DNA of 64,000 nt from the NCBI GenBank assembly GCA_964573725.1, contig CAZNLJ010000022.1, positions 6,025 through 70,024 on the forward strand, in the 5' to 3' direction. The translations under genes and the position numbers were made by a program. Shown here one piece after another: positions 62,679 through 64,000 of the stretch; positions within the stretch are counted from its first letter, which is position 1; each line of letters begins with the position of its first letter. Source of the DNA: UBA6168 sp964573725. GTDB taxonomy: Bacteria > Bacteroidota > Bacteroidia > Chitinophagales > Saprospiraceae. The notes beneath the pieces are model-generated. The model saw nothing but the letters and a program-made list of their open reading frames with translations, was not told where the DNA came from and searched no databases.

Positions 62679-63605
62679 TTAGTCCAGCTTCGCCTGCCCG
62701 GGGTTCAACAGGTCGTAGAACTGGTCCAGCTTCGGCAGGAGAATGATCCGGGTACGGCGGTTTGTGGCCCGACCCTCCGGCGTATCGTTCTCCGCCAAGG
62801 TGTTGTATTCGCCCCGGCCGGCAGCGATGAGCTTATTCGGGTCGATCTGGTGTACCTGCTGCAGGGTGCGCACCACCGCTGTGGCCCTTTTCACGCTGAG
62901 GTCCCAATTATCCTCCACACAGCTGGTCTTGATCGGTACGTTGTCCGTGTACCCCTCCACCATCACCTCCAACTCGGGCCGGGAAGCCAGGATCTGCGCG
63001 ATTTTTCCCAACACCTCATTGGCCCGGGACGTCACCTTGGCGCTGCCGCTCTCGAAGAGCATCTTATCGGACAAGTTGATGAAAACGACGGTCTTGTCGA
63101 CTTTCACCTCCACGTCCTCATCTTCGATCCCATCTTTCAACACCTGTTTCAGGTTGACCGCCAGGGCGAGGTTGATGGAATCCGCCTTTGATTTCGCGGC
63201 CTGCAGCAATTGGATGTACTTGTCTTTTTTCTCGAGTTGGGAGAGTGTTTCCCGGATGTTGTCATTGGCAGCCTGCGACAAGACCGTCAGGTCGCCGACC
63301 TGGGTCAGTTGCTTGTCCCGCTGGGCCTTGCAATCGGCCAGTTGGTCGCGCAGGTCGGTCAGCTGCTCCTGCCGCAGCTCCAACGACTGCCGGAGGCCCT
63401 GCAAATCTGCCTGGAGCCGCATCTTTTCCTGTTCGCAGTCGGAAAGCCGGCTCATGTACAGGTTCAGGTTTTCCCCACACTTCCCCAAGTCGCGGTTGGC
63501 CGCATCCAGGTCGGATTGAAGGGATTGGAATGCTTTTTTGGAAACGCAGGAAGTGACCAGCAGGGCCATTGCCGCGAAGGATAGGAATTTAACCAGGACG
63601 CTCAT
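62679..63605 (-). CDS. OmpA-family lipoprotein with long coiled coil (second copy)
   Basis: A 308-residue envelope lipoprotein. The signal MSVLVKFLSFAAMALLVTSC has a good lipobox (LVTSC), and the mature protein begins VSKKAFQSLQSDLD, strikingly like VSKKKFDQLQEEKN in the gene at 51340. A heptad-rich coiled coil covers about residues 25-150 and an OmpA domain about 170-300 (FESGSAKVTSRANEVL, VEGYTDNVPI, NWDLSVKRATAVV, GRGEYNTLAEN). It binds peptidoglycan. The start at 63605 is set by the signal peptide. Longer frame to 63662 was rejected. Confidence 0.92.
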   Translation of the reverse strand: MSVLVKFLSFAAMALLVTSCVSKKAFQSLQSDLDAANRDLGKCGENLNLYMSRLSDCEQEKMRLQADLQGLRQSLELRQEQLTDLRDQLADCKAQRDKQLTQVGDLTVLSQAANDNIRETLSQLEKKDKYIQLLQAAKSKADSINLALAVNLKQVLKDGIEDEDVEVKVDKTVVFINLSDKMLFESGSAKVTSRANEVLGKIAQILASRPELEVMVEGYTDNVPIKTSCVEDNWDLSVKRATAVVRTLQQVHQIDPNKLIAAGRGEYNTLAENDTPEGRATNRRTRIILLPKLDQFYDLLNPGQAKLD

Positions 63606-63842
63606 AGGTCGATGAAATTGTAAAGTGTACGGATTTCTTGCGGCAGGTGATTGCCAAGGCAAAGTACTTAAATTTCCGTCATTCCTTTTGTCTCCAGGCA
63701 GGCTTTATTTGGAACGGAACACCTTCCCGGGGCCTCTGCGGTCGGATAGGCAGGCTCCGGGCGGGCCGTGTTGACCGGGCGCTCTTTTTGTCTCCGGCGC
63801 CGAAACGCTCCGCCGGGCCTTCCCCTGTACAAGGGTTACAAA

Positions 63843-63873
63843 AAAAGGCGCAGGATGGATTCCTGCGCCTTTT
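63843..63873. terminator. Bidirectional intrinsic terminator
   Basis: AAAAGGCGCAGGA pairs with TCCTGCGCCTTTT (13 bp) around a 5-nt loop, flanked by an A-run on one side and a T-run on the other. It separates the OmpA-like gene region from the minus-strand gene at the window edge, whose stop lies 41 nt away. Confidence 0.85.
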
Positions 63874-63914
63874 CTTGAATGGGTTGTAAAATAGGAATAC
63901 GACCGATTCCTTCC

Positions 63915-64000
63915 CTACTCCTCCCGGATGGTCAGCGTGGCGTTTCCGGCCGTGGTCAGGGTGGCCTGGAGGTCCACCTGCAGGGTGTTGCCGACGGCCT
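63915..64000 (-). CDS. Unidentified protein, C-terminal end only
   Basis: A minus-strand frame runs from the window edge to a TAG stop at 63915-63917. The last 27 residues read AVGNTLQVDLQATLTTAGNA then TLTIREE, a beta-rich Thr-rich tail. The strong terminator 41 nt beyond the stop codon supports a real gene end. Too little is visible to identify the protein. Confidence 0.45.
   Translation of the reverse strand, partial: AVGNTLQVDLQATLTTAGNATLTIREE

Overview
The window is a GC-rich draft-assembly segment from a member of the Bacteroidota; the exact lineage cannot be fixed from this sequence, though a Saprospiria- or Chitinophagia-like source is plausible. Three things point to the phylum. 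First, many genes are preceded by the Bacteroidota -7 promoter box TAnnTTTG, three times with a TTG -33 element 19-20 nt upstream. Second, there are type IX secretion (T9SS) hallmarks: two giant secreted proteins with a gliding-motility-type C-terminal sorting domain beside a PorP/SprF-like outer-membrane protein. Third, there are typical Bacteroidota families: a carboxypeptidase-regulatory-domain TonB receptor, an S46 dipeptidyl peptidase, OmpA lipoproteins with coiled coils, and a TonB-C domain protein. A 10-base run of N at 50565-50574 marks an assembly gap.

Layout. 1-5.1 kb: the end of an esterase-like gene converges on a minus-strand amino-sugar cluster (GH20 hexosaminidase, HGSNAT/NagX-like membrane protein, SIS protein). 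5.3-11.5 kb: Dps, thioredoxin, a TonB-dependent receptor (minus), then lysS-ddl. 11.5-19 kb: a membrane-anchored DUF3352-like/propeller protein (minus) divergent from panB-mltG, then a lipoprotein and an M28 aminopeptidase. 19.07-19.4 kb: tRNA-Val(GAC), tRNA-Pro(GGG) and a strong terminator. 19.7-27.2 kb: accessory enzymes, a winged-helix regulator between two membrane proteins, an alpha/beta hydrolase and a TIM-barrel sugar isomerase. 27.4-30.4 kb: a minus-strand operon of GT2, sulfotransferase and GT8-like genes. 30.5-44.4 kb: a tricorn-like protease (minus) divergent from the T9SS cargo cluster. 44.4-51 kb: an S24-like repressor with altered catalytic residues, a DPP11-like peptidase, a DEAD-box helicase, recO and a TonB-C gene broken by the gap. 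51-52.9 kb: an OmpA lipoprotein, a strong bidirectional terminator and an ordered array of alternating hairpin repeats. 52.9-64 kb: a Gfo/Idh oxidoreductase, dnaB, deoC, a SPOR protein, dapD, dnaG, a UbiB-like kinase, a second OmpA lipoprotein and the end of an unidentified gene.

How the genes fit together. Housekeeping functions (replication: dnaB, dnaG; repair: recO; translation: lysS, tRNAs; wall: ddl, mltG, dapD; cofactor: panB) are interspersed with a cell-envelope and secretion programme (T9SS cargo, TonB system, OmpA proteins, surface-glycan genes) and with peptide and amino-sugar scavenging (S46, M28, tricorn-like, GH20). The most unusual feature is the alternating 47/48-nt hairpin array at 52440-52819. 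Next come the tandem giant T9SS cargo genes, the S24-like regulator lacking its Ser/Lys dyad, and an orphan minus-strand terminator near 58.35 kb that suggests an unannotated small RNA.
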